From NCBI GenBank assembly GCA_013177995.1, contig JABLXN010000009.1:1-63540 (forward strand): a stretch of DNA of 63,540 nt. Reading direction: 5' to 3'. The notes under the pieces were generated by a model. The model was not told the DNA's origin. It saw only the letters and a program-made list of their open reading frames with translations, and made no database searches. Positions 15,751-24,518 of the stretch are shown piece after piece. How positions within the stretch are numbered: position 1 is the first letter of the stretch; each line of letters begins with the position of its first letter. Made by a program: the position numbers and the translations under genes. The stretch comes from Brevinematales bacterium (GTDB lineage Bacteria; Spirochaetota; Brevinematia; Brevinematales; Thermospiraceae).

Positions 15751-16747
15751 TCAAGGCAAATGGCCAGAAATTTTCCGTCCAGAAGAGGCGTCGTTGAATA
15801 GTAATCTTTGATTTTTCCAGTTTGTCGATATCATCGTAGATGGTGGCAAGCGTTTGCCTATCATAGGCCCTGTAGTACTTTCCCCCTGTTTCTTCTGCCA
15901 TCCAGGCCAAAAGTTTCTCATCAATGGATTCTCCTGATCGCAGCACATAAAATCGACCAGAACGATCCGCAGGTTGCAAAACCACATCCGGATTCCCGAA
16001 TCCGATGGTATAGACACGAATCCCCTTTTCTTTGGCTATTGCAGTGGCTGTTTTTGGGTCCACAAGACCAGCATTATTCATACCATCTGTGAGAAGGATA
16101 ATCACCTTGCTTTTCGCCTTTGAAGAAGCAAAACGGTTAATGGCTGTGGCCACCCCCATCCCAATGGCTGTCCGGTTATTCGCAGGATTAAACATAATCC
16201 CATCTATCAAGCGAAGCACCATATCCCTATCATAGGTGAGTGGAGTAAGCGTATAGGCATACGTCCCAAAGAGCACAACCCCGATACGATTCTGGGCCTG
16301 TTTTTCCACATAGGATTTGATAACCCTCTTGGCAGACTCAAGACGGGTATACTCTGTTATCCGTCCAGAAGGATCCTCGTAAATCATCTCTCCGTACAAT
16401 CGCCGCTTCACAAGAAACGATGGCACCTCATCTACAAACAGCATGGTTTCAGAAACGTCCAGTACCAGCACAATATCCACCCCATAAAGATTATCCTGAG
16501 CTATAGTTTGACCGCCGATCGGCCTAGCTAAGGCCACAATCCCAAAGAAAAGACCCACCACAACAAGAATATCTAAAATTCTCTCATACCAGATTGTCCA
16601 GAGATTCTCTCTCCCAAAGAGCCGAAGATCAGAAACCACAAGAGAAGCGTCCCCTTTCCTCCCCCAGAAACGATGGCTATACCTGAGCCAGAGATAGAGA
16701 GGTATCACCACCAGAGCAAGAAAATACCAGGGATGCAAGAATCTCAT
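15689..16747 (-). CDS. BatA-like von Willebrand factor A membrane protein
   Basis: The 352-residue product has two N-terminal membrane segments (about residues 5-20 and 57-77, with RFLHPWYFLALVVIPLYLWL), a vWA domain with the metal-site motif VLDVSETM near residue 93 and LLTDGMNNAG near 214, and a C-terminal membrane helix (FALISWLCLVLWMGVQVVW). The MIDAS reads DVSET rather than DxSxS with Ser at the last place. This is the BatA layout, thought to act with MoxR chaperone ATPases in stress tolerance. Its ATG overlaps the stop of the upstream gene in ATGA. The moxR/DUF58/DUF4129 partners are 30 kb away. Confidence 0.85.
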   Translation of the reverse strand: MRFLHPWYFLALVVIPLYLWLRYSHRFWGRKGDASLVVSDLRLFGRENLWTIWYERILDILVVVGLFFGIVALARPIGGQTIAQDNLYGVDIVLVLDVSETMLFVDEVPSFLVKRRLYGEMIYEDPSGRITEYTRLESAKRVIKSYVEKQAQNRIGVVLFGTYAYTLTPLTYDRDMVLRLIDGIMFNPANNRTAIGMGVATAINRFASSKAKSKVIILLTDGMNNAGLVDPKTATAIAKEKGIRVYTIGFGNPDVVLQPADRSGRFYVLRSGESIDEKLLAWMAEETGGKYYRAYDRQTLATIYDDIDKLEKSKITIQRRLFWTENFWPFALISWLCLVLWMGVQVVWIRLP

Positions 16748-17529
16748 GCGTTTTCCTCCTTGGGTGGAACAAGGTATCTATATATCTCTTCACTTTCTCT
16801 GAGAACCTGCTTACGCTTCTCAAGAGAGGTGGTGTGCTTCGCATACTTCACCCTATCACACCACTTGAGAACATCTAAGATTCGCTCCTTCAATTCCCTA
16901 TCCACAGAGAGAAACGAAGCAATCTCCCGGCTTCCCATTTCTCTTGCAGGAAAACCATACGTCGTCTCAAGAAGCCACCGGAGAAAATACGCCACCTCAG
17001 AATAATACGCCTTCTCCTCCATGGTTTCTACCCCACTCCGAAGACGAAAGAGATAGTCTTCAAGCGTTTCAGAAGGTGCCCTTTCCACCACCTCTTCTCT
17101 TTTTTTCCTTCTCAAGAAAAACCACACTACTGCTCCCACCACACCTACCCCAAGAATAACCCACACTATCCACCAAAAATCATAGAGAGGGTAAATATCG
17201 GCTACCGGATGAAGGTTTGACACAGTTACATTCGTCGGTGCTACCCGAAGTGTCCACTTCTCAAAGACAAGACGATTGGTTTTTCCTTTCACCACGGCTA
17301 CTACCTCAAGAGGGGGAATAGAAAGAGAAGAAATCGAGACATGCTTGAGAGAAACTACAAGTCCCTTTTCATTAGTAAAAGACTCAACAAAGACAAAAGG
17401 GGAAAGTTCCTCCTGAAAGGCATACGAAACCACTTCCCCCTCCACAGGATAAAGGGCTTCCACCCTCTGCATCATAGCAATCTCATTCGTAGGAAAAATC
17501 GGCACAAGCAACAACCACCACCAGAGCAT
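16744..17529 (-). CDS. Membrane-anchored Bat-operon protein (BatD-like)
   Basis: The 261-residue product has a hydrophobic N-terminus that looks like a signal peptide (MLWWWLLLVPIF), a periplasmic beta-rich region of about 110 residues, one membrane helix (about residues 120-142, FWWIVWVILGVGVVGAVVWF), a basic stop-transfer (RRKKREE) and a cytoplasmic helical tail. This arrangement and its position directly before the BatA-like gene resemble BatD or the small partner of vWA/MoxR systems. I do not recognise a conserved catalytic motif. It overlaps both neighbours by 1-4 nt, so it is translated in the phoH-pgpH operon. Confidence 0.6.
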   Translation of the reverse strand: MLWWWLLLVPIFPTNEIAMMQRVEALYPVEGEVVSYAFQEELSPFVFVESFTNEKGLVVSLKHVSISSLSIPPLEVVAVVKGKTNRLVFEKWTLRVAPTNVTVSNLHPVADIYPLYDFWWIVWVILGVGVVGAVVWFFLRRKKREEVVERAPSETLEDYLFRLRSGVETMEEKAYYSEVAYFLRWLLETTYGFPAREMGSREIASFLSVDRELKERILDVLKWCDRVKYAKHTTSLEKRKQVLRESEEIYRYLVPPKEENA

Positions 17530-19682
17530 TAGTCCCTCCTTGTCGGATAGTCCATACGCTTATGAAAGGCGGCTGTAAGATACTCCACAAAGGCATCCCG
17601 GATTTTTTTCACCTGAGCTAAGGTGATAGGACACTCATCCAGTTGCCCTGCTTGAAGTCTCTGTTCAATAATATCATCCACAATATCCTCTAACGCATGA
17701 GGAGTAACCTTTGACTCTCCACCTTTTTGCTGGTAGGCACGCGTGGCCGCTTCAATGCCGTCCGCAAACATAAGAATGGCCGTCTCAAGGGAATGTGGTT
17801 TTGGCCCAGGATACTGATAATCAGCAGGATTTATCGTCTCCTCTCCATAGAGCCGAAGAGCCTGATGATAGAAGTAAGAAATAGAAGTCGTCCCATGGTG
17901 TTCTTCTATAAAGGCCACTATCTCCTCAGGAAGCCGATATTTTCGTGCCAGTTCCACCCCATACTTCACATGCTGTTTGATAACGGATATAGAAAGCCCC
18001 GGCTTGATCTCATCATGAGGATTTTCACCAGCCTGATTCTCTATGAAAAACTCAGGTGTCTGCAATTTTCCCACATCATGGTAGTAAGCCCCCACCTTGG
18101 CAAGCAGGGCATCCGCCCCAATCTCAGAAGCCGCCACCTCACACATTTCCCCAAGCCGCTGAGAATGAAGATACGTGCCGGGTGCCTGTTCCTGAAGCAA
18201 ACGAAGCAGGGGACTGGTAGAAGGGGATGAGAGTTCTGTTAAACGAAAATACGTCGGAATTCCGAACACATTCTCAAAAAGCGGCAAAAGGGCAAACGCC
18301 ACCAAAGCCGAGATAAGACTGTTTCCCAAGGCAAAGAGCCCCACCACAAACCAGTCCGAAAGAGTGAGCTTGATCTGATAAAACCATTCATAAAAGAACG
18401 AAAACAAAAGTTGAAGAAGAAAAATTTCCATACCAATCACAAAAAAATCATACCTTTTCTGAAAGGTCTTCCGTTTCTGAGAAGCCGTATAGAGGGCAAA
18501 AAGAGACAAACTCAAAAGATTGGTAAAACTCACCACATCCGTCAGCGGATAAAAGATGGCATACAAACTATAATTGATCAGAAGAACAAAAGCCACCGGC
18601 TGCTGTTGAAAGAGAATAGGAAGCGTCAGGGTGATAATCGCAAAGGGGATATGCAAAAAAACCGGAAGAAAAAAAGCCCCAAACGACACATGGCTATACC
18701 AGAGAAAAAGATGATGGAGAAGATAAAAAATCAGCGAAAGCAAAAAGAAAGACGACTTTTTCCAGAGAATGTCCTGATAGCGATGATACCGGTAGATAAA
18801 AAGAACAAAAATCACCCCCATCATGAGAAGCACCACAGGAAAACGAGTGAAAAAAAGATTCTCCTTGTATTTTCTATAGGCCTGAAGCCTCTCTATATCT
18901 CCCGCCGAAAGCACCGCCCCACGTCCAACGATGACCTCTCCCTTTTTGATCACCTCTTTTGGTACCCGCTGGGCCACCTGAGAAGAAATCACCCTCTCCC
19001 GGGCTACATCATCCAGATCCGCCGTTGGCTGAAGAAGAGACACCAAAATCTCTGCAATAGCCTCATAAAAGAGTTCATTTCTATGGCCAAAGAGACGACG
19101 CAGGATCGCAAGAAGTTGAGACTTTTCCACAGGCACAAGCAAAAGCTGATCATACGGCAAAATCTGAATCTCCTTGCCCTTCTGGACATAGACTATATCT
19201 CTTTTTTCAGGTAACATCCTTCGCACCAGAAGATAATTCGCCTGCAAAAAATCCAGCGCAAAAAGAAACCTGTTTTCATACCTTGCTAAAAGAGCCCGGT
19301 TTTCAAGGATATACTCCCGTATCCGTTCACTGTAGGAATAGTTTCTCTGCAAAAGGAAAGCCTCAAAAACTTCCCTCTTATTCGTAGCCATGGAGAGCCA
19401 TTCTAAGATAAGACGCCTATTTTCCTCTTCGCTTCCCGAAAGCATCCGATAATAAAAAGGGGTATTCTTTTCTATCTCTTTTTTCACCTGCAAGGATGCC
19501 TGTTGATTCTCATAGGCAAAGGTGTACCAGGAAATAACCTGTTTCGGGGCAACTAAGCCTATCTGATACTCCCGAAAAGAAGAAGGCCAATAGGTAAAGG
19601 TCAACAAGAGAGCACTGATAAAGAATACCCCTGCTAAGAGACCTATCATCGTCTTTTTAGACAACGGTTCATCAAACTTCAT
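17529..19682 (-). CDS. pgpH: 7TM-HD phosphohydrolase, PgpH-type
   Basis: PgpH proteins degrade cyclic di-AMP at the membrane. The 717-residue product has an N-terminal membrane helix, a large extracytoplasmic 7TMR-HDED region, about seven membrane helices between roughly residues 270 and 470, and a C-terminal HD domain with YYHDVGKLQTPEFFIENQ, the H...H pair in ISVIKQHVKYG and EEHHGTT, and a final MFADGIEAA. All expected HD residues are present. The gene is cotranscribed with phoH (ATGA overlap), a common pairing. The exact nucleotide substrate is inferred from the family. Confidence 0.88.
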   Translation of the reverse strand: MKFDEPLSKKTMIGLLAGVFFISALLLTFTYWPSSFREYQIGLVAPKQVISWYTFAYENQQASLQVKKEIEKNTPFYYRMLSGSEEENRRLILEWLSMATNKREVFEAFLLQRNYSYSERIREYILENRALLARYENRFLFALDFLQANYLLVRRMLPEKRDIVYVQKGKEIQILPYDQLLLVPVEKSQLLAILRRLFGHRNELFYEAIAEILVSLLQPTADLDDVARERVISSQVAQRVPKEVIKKGEVIVGRGAVLSAGDIERLQAYRKYKENLFFTRFPVVLLMMGVIFVLFIYRYHRYQDILWKKSSFFLLSLIFYLLHHLFLWYSHVSFGAFFLPVFLHIPFAIITLTLPILFQQQPVAFVLLINYSLYAIFYPLTDVVSFTNLLSLSLFALYTASQKRKTFQKRYDFFVIGMEIFLLQLLFSFFYEWFYQIKLTLSDWFVVGLFALGNSLISALVAFALLPLFENVFGIPTYFRLTELSSPSTSPLLRLLQEQAPGTYLHSQRLGEMCEVAASEIGADALLAKVGAYYHDVGKLQTPEFFIENQAGENPHDEIKPGLSISVIKQHVKYGVELARKYRLPEEIVAFIEEHHGTTSISYFYHQALRLYGEETINPADYQYPGPKPHSLETAILMFADGIEAATRAYQQKGGESKVTPHALEDIVDDIIEQRLQAGQLDECPITLAQVKKIRDAFVEYLTAAFHKRMDYPTRRD

Positions 19683-20623
19683 GATTTCCTCATCTCATAC
19701 CGAGACAGAATACGAGCTACTAAAGGATGACGCACAATATCATCCTCATCAAAATACAGAATACTAATCCCCGGCACTTTTGTCAACAGGTGAAGGGCTT
19801 CAACCAGACCAGAATCCTGCGCCGAAGGAAGATCTATCTGCGTCACATCTCCCGTCACCACCATTTTTGTCCCCTCTCCTAAACGAGTGAGAAACATCTT
19901 CATCTGCATCTTTGTAGCATTCTGAGCCTCATCAAGAATCACAAAGGCATGGGAAAGGGTTCTTCCCCGCATATAGGCAAGGGGAGCGATCTCCACCTGA
20001 TGAGAGAGCAGAAGCCTCTCCGCCTCCTCAGCAGAAAGAATATCCTCAAGGGCATCAAAGAGAGGTCGAAGATAGGGATGAAGTTTTTCCTCAAACGTTC
20101 CCGGAAGAAACCCCAAATTCTCCCCGGCCTCTACCACAGGACGGGTGAGAATAAGCCTTTTCACCTTTCCAGCAAAAAGATAAAAAAGCCCTACCGCCAT
20201 AGCAAGATAGGTTTTGCCTGTTCCTGCTGGTCCCACCCCAAAAACAAGATCATCCTGATGAATAGCCTCAATATACTGTGCCTGATGAGGGGTACGGGGT
20301 TTAATCTTTCGAGCACGCTTCGTAATCACAAGCCCCTCTGTGAGAAGCTTGGAAGCCGAGTGGGCAATCTTGCCCTCCTGCTCAATGAGAAACTTGATCT
20401 CCCCATGAGAGACAGGGGTATTCCCACGTGCCAGCTGAAAAACCTCCTTCAACACATGTGTGGCACGTGTACAATTCTCCTCTGTGCCCTCAATGACCAA
20501 CCTATCATCAACCGGACGAATCTTTACCTCAAGGAGCCTCTCCATTAGCCTGAGATTGGAATCATGAACCCCCAACGCCAACACTGGATGAATGTCTCCC
20601 GGCACGGGAAACTCACATCGCAT
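19679..20623 (-). CDS. phoH: PhoH family ATPase
   Basis: PhoH-like proteins are ATP-binding proteins related to RNA helicases and are often linked to RNA metabolism together with YbeY. The 314-residue product has an N-terminal KH-like segment (MERLLEVKIRPVDDRLVIEG), the Walker A GPAGTGKTYLAMA near residue 136, the Walker B FVILDEAQN, and the QIDLPSAQDSGLVEA motif typical of PhoH. The length is standard. It is the gene directly upstream of the PgpH-type gene, overlapping it by 4 nt, and lies 18 nt after the degenerate rtcB. Confidence 0.92.
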   Translation of the reverse strand: MRCEFPVPGDIHPVLALGVHDSNLRLMERLLEVKIRPVDDRLVIEGTEENCTRATHVLKEVFQLARGNTPVSHGEIKFLIEQEGKIAHSASKLLTEGLVITKRARKIKPRTPHQAQYIEAIHQDDLVFGVGPAGTGKTYLAMAVGLFYLFAGKVKRLILTRPVVEAGENLGFLPGTFEEKLHPYLRPLFDALEDILSAEEAERLLLSHQVEIAPLAYMRGRTLSHAFVILDEAQNATKMQMKMFLTRLGEGTKMVVTGDVTQIDLPSAQDSGLVEALHLLTKVPGISILYFDEDDIVRHPLVARILSRYEMRKS

Positions 20624-20641
20624 AGCACACCCTCATCTCTC

Positions 20642-22048
20642 TCATGGTAAAAGAATACCCACCGGTCTCACCATAGCAATTCGACTTCCCCAACCACTTC
20701 TTGTCCAGAAATCCACCGCAGACCTTGGAGACTCATAGTTCTTCGCATAGAGACGCCAATCCATATTTTCCGACTGAGAACGAACAACCATCTCCTGTCC
20801 CTTGAGAAGCTTCGCCCACTCTGCAGCCGGAAGAAAATGCGGCGGAATAGCAGGCTGAAGAACCTCAAAAGAACCAAAACTCTTCTCCAAAAGCGTATCT
20901 CTCCCCGAGAGAATATAGGAAGGCTGTCCTATACCACCCCACATGATGGTTGGATTCCCCACCACCTGATAGGAACGAGAGAGATCCCTCTCATTCTGGA
21001 TCTGGGTGCGAACACTTCCCTTCCGGTAGACGTAAACCTTCTCCGGAAGTGATCCAAGGGAGTGGGTCTCTAAACGAACCGTATTGGTGGCACTATCGTA
21101 CATCGTATTGGCTTCCACATCCTTGAGAAGCGTATTGAGTACATGATAAACCTGGGTGGCCATAAATTGTCTATTGGCTAACGCATAGTTAGAAACACAC
21201 TGAACGGCCTGATAAAACAACTGGGCTTCAGATGTCTCCACAGGAAGATACACAAGCGAAGGATGAACAGGAGCAAGATGATAACGTTCCATCCTTTCAC
21301 GGAAAAGTTTGTAATAGTACCACCACACCGCCCGACCAAGACTCCCTGAACCCGCCCTATAGGTGATCAGAATCTGATTCTTGAAAAGCCCGTAAATACG
21401 GGCCTTTTCCACATCAAAAATCTCACTCACGATCTGAATCTCTAAAAAATGCCTGATTGTTCCGAATTGTCTATGTTCCTCTTCAAGAAGATGCTCCGGC
21501 ACACTGGAAAGATTGGAAACAGGAAGATCCCCATAATCCTCAATATACTCAAGTTCATCCACAAACTCCGGGGACTTTTTCTCCTGGACCCACCTTGCCC
21601 CCTGACTGAATACCTCAAGCAAATCCTTTTTGGAAAGATTTACCCTGCCTGTTGCCTTCTGACCAGAAGGAAGAAGTCTTTGTATATCCTTGAGAATCAG
21701 GGGAAGCTTTTTCTCCACATCAGGAAGAATAAGATTCGTGGTCAAAGTACGAACCCCAAGATTGATGTCCCAGTGAATAGCCGAAGGAATCATCACCCCA
21801 TCGTTCGTCCCCACCGCAAAGACACACCCCGATGGGACCCCATGAGAGGGTACCGCATGAGGAAAAACCACCACAGCATCCCTCACGCCCGGCAGGGAAG
21901 CCACCATCTCCACCTGTTGAAAAAGATAGGGATGGAGCTTCGAGAGATGTTGATGGGTCACCAAAAAACGGATGGCGGCCTGATGAGGGTCCTTACGTGG
22001 CAGAACACGTTCAAATTCACTCACCCTTTGAAGTTCGCTTTGTTCCAT
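20642..22048 (-). CDS. Degenerate RtcB-family protein (probable pseudoenzyme)
   Basis: RtcB ligases join RNA ends using Mn2+ and a guanylylated histidine. This 468-residue protein is collinear with RtcB but most active-site residues are changed. Asp94 is kept in DINLGVR, yet the metal-binding Cys is Leu97; His200 is kept in HFLEIQ but the GSGN before it is gone; the HTGSRG histidine is Tyr230 (YRAGSGSLG); the HN pair before the RKGA loop is Thr321-Asn322; and the CHGAGR motif bearing the guanylylated His is replaced after FGS (391-393). RKGS (342-345) and NYALANRQ (287-294) remain. The reading frame is intact, so it is kept for another role or is an unusual ligase; I favour a non-catalytic RNA-binding role. 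It has its own promoter and leads the phoH operon. Confidence 0.75.
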   Translation of the reverse strand: MEQSELQRVSEFERVLPRKDPHQAAIRFLVTHQHLSKLHPYLFQQVEMVASLPGVRDAVVVFPHAVPSHGVPSGCVFAVGTNDGVMIPSAIHWDINLGVRTLTTNLILPDVEKKLPLILKDIQRLLPSGQKATGRVNLSKKDLLEVFSQGARWVQEKKSPEFVDELEYIEDYGDLPVSNLSSVPEHLLEEEHRQFGTIRHFLEIQIVSEIFDVEKARIYGLFKNQILITYRAGSGSLGRAVWWYYYKLFRERMERYHLAPVHPSLVYLPVETSEAQLFYQAVQCVSNYALANRQFMATQVYHVLNTLLKDVEANTMYDSATNTVRLETHSLGSLPEKVYVYRKGSVRTQIQNERDLSRSYQVVGNPTIMWGGIGQPSYILSGRDTLLEKSFGSFEVLQPAIPPHFLPAAEWAKLLKGQEMVVRSQSENMDWRLYAKNYESPRSAVDFWTRSGWGSRIAMVRPVGILLP

Positions 22049-22075
22049 CTCCCTGTCCTGTTTTTATGTGGTTAT

Positions 22076-22104
22076 ATTGTACACTACTTTTGGGAAAAAG
22101 TAAA
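22076..22104 (-). promoter_or_regulatory. Probable promoter of the rtcB-like/phoH operon
   Basis: TTTACT (22099-22104) and TACAAT (22076-22081) are 17 bp apart on the minus strand, 28 bp ahead of the start codon, within the 174-bp gap that separates this operon from rsfS. Confidence 0.6.
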
Positions 22105-22222
22105 TACCTTTGGGAAAGTTTTTTTGAAGCCATTCCGTTGTCTAAAAAGAAAAACAAGAGAATCCTTTTTCCCAACAGCAACCACAAAAAATACCAACCC
22201 CTACGCTGATGGAGAAAGAAAT

Positions 22223-22609
22223 TTAGACGTTTCTTTTTTCCTCATTCTGGAGAGGAACAACTTCCTCTGTAATCTCACGTCCCTCTATGAGATGATCAAG
22301 AGCATAAAACGAACGAAGTTCCTCAAGCATGATATGAAAGATCATATCCCCAAAATCAAGAAGAAGCCACCCGCCCTCCCAGGGTTCTAAGGGGTTTTTG
22401 AGATACCAGCCATGCTTTTCCATTTCTTCTATCACACGATTTCGCACAGCCTCAAGCTGGATCACAGAATCCACTGTCCCGATCACAAAAATATCCGCCA
22501 GAAGAGAATATCCCGAGGCGTCCACAATACGAAGAGCACGCACCTTGAGTTTCTGGATTTCCTCTATGACCCGAGGAAGCATCTTCTCAGCAGAAAGTTT
22601 TGTCCGCAT
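22223..22609 (-). CDS. rsfS: Ribosomal silencing factor RsfS
   Basis: RsfS (YbeB/Iojap) binds ribosomal protein uL14 and blocks subunit joining under starvation. The 128-residue product has the family pattern: ALRIVDASGYSLLADIFVIG near residue 23, VEEMEKHGWYL-like helix, PLEPWEGGWLLLDFGDMIFHIM with the diagnostic W-LLDFGD-V/I-H segment, and RSFYALDHLIEG near the end. A short charged tail (EEVVPLQNEEKRNV) follows. It starts 2 nt downstream of the lipoprotein gene and is the last gene of the murJ-rsfS transcription unit. Confidence 0.93.
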   Translation of the reverse strand: MRTKLSAEKMLPRVIEEIQKLKVRALRIVDASGYSLLADIFVIGTVDSVIQLEAVRNRVIEEMEKHGWYLKNPLEPWEGGWLLLDFGDMIFHIMLEELRSFYALDHLIEGREITEEVVPLQNEEKRNV

Positions 22610-22611
22610 GA

Positions 22612-23400
22612 CTACTCCAGAGGAAACATCGCTAACGTTTTTGCAAGAGCACCCTTGTCCATCTCCCTGAGGATAACCTCACGATAAAGACGGAAAAACT
22701 CCTCATCACTCAGAGATGAAATCTGAGCCCTCTCTTTGATAGCCTTGATCTCACGAGAGATCACTATTTGTTTTTTTATTTCCTTGAGACGATTCTCAAA
22801 ATCAGGACTTCCCTCAAGAAAGGCCTTGAGCAGTTTATTGTCTGAAAGAAACTTGGCCACAAAATAGACTTCTGCATGGGTTTTCACAGGAAAAATATAC
22901 CGTCTGTAAAAAGAAAGCACCTGTTCTAAAGAAAAATCCCCAAGTCTTCCATCAGTCGTCACCTTTTTCCACCACGAAGAAAGCCTTTTGTCCTTTTGTA
23001 TGAGGGCCTGGATATCCCTGGCTACAGCCTTCTCATCATATGCGAACTTCACCAGGACTTGAGAAGGAAGCGCACTCACAAAAAAGGCATAATCATCCTG
23101 ATGAAAACCGGTGAGAATAAACTTTTTGAAAAAGAGTCCTACCTGATCCATACGAAAGGTATGAATAGCCTCATCAAACATCACCTTGTCCATGGCATTA
23201 CTAAGTTCTTGATCTGAGGCCATGCGATTTTCAAGGAGTTTCCCAAAAGTGGCAAAATCGTCTGAACAAAAAGCCGCCTTTTCTTCTTTATTGAGCAAGC
23301 GATAAAAATGATCAAAGCGTTGCTTATACCTGTGTTCCACGGTAGTTACCGCACATCCCACAAGCATAACTATCAAGAAAGAAAACACTCCCTTTTTCAT
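22612..23400 (-). CDS. Putative lipoprotein of unknown function
   Basis: The 262-residue product has a signal peptide with lipobox LVGC (Cys near residue 16) and is then almost entirely charged and helical, with no repeats or motif that I recognise. It is presumably exported and lipid-anchored. It lies between lolA and rsfS in a tightly packed operon, 13 nt after lolA. A second lipoprotein of similar style and length (57991-58851) also ends in a helical region and contains comparable FYRRY/YFVS-type segments, so the two may be distant paralogues; this is only an impression from reading. Confidence 0.65.
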   Translation of the reverse strand: MKKGVFSFLIVMLVGCAVTTVEHRYKQRFDHFYRLLNKEEKAAFCSDDFATFGKLLENRMASDQELSNAMDKVMFDEAIHTFRMDQVGLFFKKFILTGFHQDDYAFFVSALPSQVLVKFAYDEKAVARDIQALIQKDKRLSSWWKKVTTDGRLGDFSLEQVLSFYRRYIFPVKTHAEVYFVAKFLSDNKLLKAFLEGSPDFENRLKEIKKQIVISREIKAIKERAQISSLSDEEFFRLYREVILREMDKGALAKTLAMFPLE

Positions 23401-23413
23401 CTCTTCACCTCTC

Positions 23414-24067
23414 TTATGATTCAGACGGGGTTGATATCAAAATATCATCAAAGATATAGGTATTCTCATCCGGTTCATAGAGAAACCTATCCTCACCTAA
23501 GGACATATTGAATCCTGTATACGAAAGTTCCAGCTGGACTTCCCGTCCTAACTGGTTTCTGGCCACCATACGCTGAATCTGTCCCTCAGGACTCACCACA
23601 AACTCAATATAACGAAAGGCTGACAAGGTGGACTTCGGCTTGAATTCTATTCGATAGGCCTGTTTTCCACGGAACATCACCGCATAATCCTTGGGAAGAA
23701 ATGGAATGTACTCCTTCTGCAGACGCTGGATATTCCAGCCGGTAATAGGCGTAGCGGTTTTGGTTTTTTCGAGATTTTCCCGGATGGCGATATTCTGATC
23801 CTTAATCACAATCCAGAGAACCTTCCCATCTGAGAGCATACGATTTCCGGAAGAGTACTCCATAGCAAACTTATTGGGAGCCTTGTAATACAAAACCCCC
23901 TGATAGGTCTTCTTATTCACCACATAGACAAAATTCGCTGTAAAGGTTCGCACCGTTGAGGTATAGTTCTGGATCTTCTGAAGAAGCGTGTTCACGCTCA
24001 CCTTCTCCTGACCAAAGCCCAAAAAAGGTATCATCAAAAGAAAAAGAATAATCATCAGTCTTTTCAT
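23414..24067 (-). CDS. lolA: LolA-like periplasmic lipoprotein carrier
   Basis: LolA-type proteins carry lipoproteins across the periplasm. The 217-residue product has a signal peptide (MKRLMIILFLLMIPFLGFGQ) and the family features: a helix with VRTFTANFVYVV, GVLYYKAPNKFAMEYSSG, the beta-strands LSDGKVLWIVIKD, and SAFRYIEFVVSPEGQIQRM. The start at 24067 is chosen because it begins the signal peptide; the longer frame to 24094 adds a polar stretch unlike a signal. No LolB is seen. The FN3-like lipoprotein gene lies 10 nt upstream. Confidence 0.85.
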   Translation of the reverse strand: MKRLMIILFLLMIPFLGFGQEKVSVNTLLQKIQNYTSTVRTFTANFVYVVNKKTYQGVLYYKAPNKFAMEYSSGNRMLSDGKVLWIVIKDQNIAIRENLEKTKTATPITGWNIQRLQKEYIPFLPKDYAVMFRGKQAYRIEFKPKSTLSAFRYIEFVVSPEGQIQRMVARNQLGREVQLELSYTGFNMSLGEDRFLYEPDENTYIFDDILISTPSES

Positions 24068-24077
24068 AGTTCTCTCT

Positions 24078-24518
24078 CTATGGTTTTGTGGCATTGGTAA
24101 TATTACTCCGTGGACTCTGAACGTTATACTGGGCGCTATAAGCCTTCACATAGAAGAAATAGGTCACCCCGCTTACCAACGGATCTCCCTTGGCATCTTT
24201 GGTCACGGTATAAGTGAAAAGTGTCACCGAACTCATCACCGAAATATTTGGCATGGTAGCCTGGTTTTCTGAGGGACCAGGAATCTTCTCTCCCTTGTCT
24301 TCCAGGGCATCCTGCATCGAAGAGGCTATATAGATATTGTACCCTTCAAAATAAGGCTCATTATTCATCCCCCAGAAGGAAAGCACAATATCCCCATCTC
24401 CATTGGTCGTTGCCGAAAGCCCAAGAGGAGGATTGAGAGAAATCTCCTGCTCAAAACTCTCAATCCCACAGGAAGCCAAGAACAAAAGAAGCGCAATACC
24501 CAATCCCTTCCACTTCAT
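24078..24518 (-). CDS. Small lipoprotein with fibronectin type III-like fold
   Basis: The 146-residue product has a lipoprotein signal ending in LASC (Cys about residue 17), then one beta-sandwich-like domain: PPLGLSATTNGDGDIVLSFW, EGYNIYIASS, VTYFFYVKAYSAQYNVQSP, which is the pattern of a fibronectin type III domain. The ATG at 24518 overlaps the pnp stop by one base (TGATG), so it is translated in the pnp operon. Function is unknown; surface or periplasmic protein binding is a guess. Confidence 0.7.
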   Translation of the reverse strand: MKWKGLGIALLLFLASCGIESFEQEISLNPPLGLSATTNGDGDIVLSFWGMNNEPYFEGYNIYIASSMQDALEDKGEKIPGPSENQATMPNISVMSSVTLFTYTVTKDAKGDPLVSGVTYFFYVKAYSAQYNVQSPRSNITNATKP

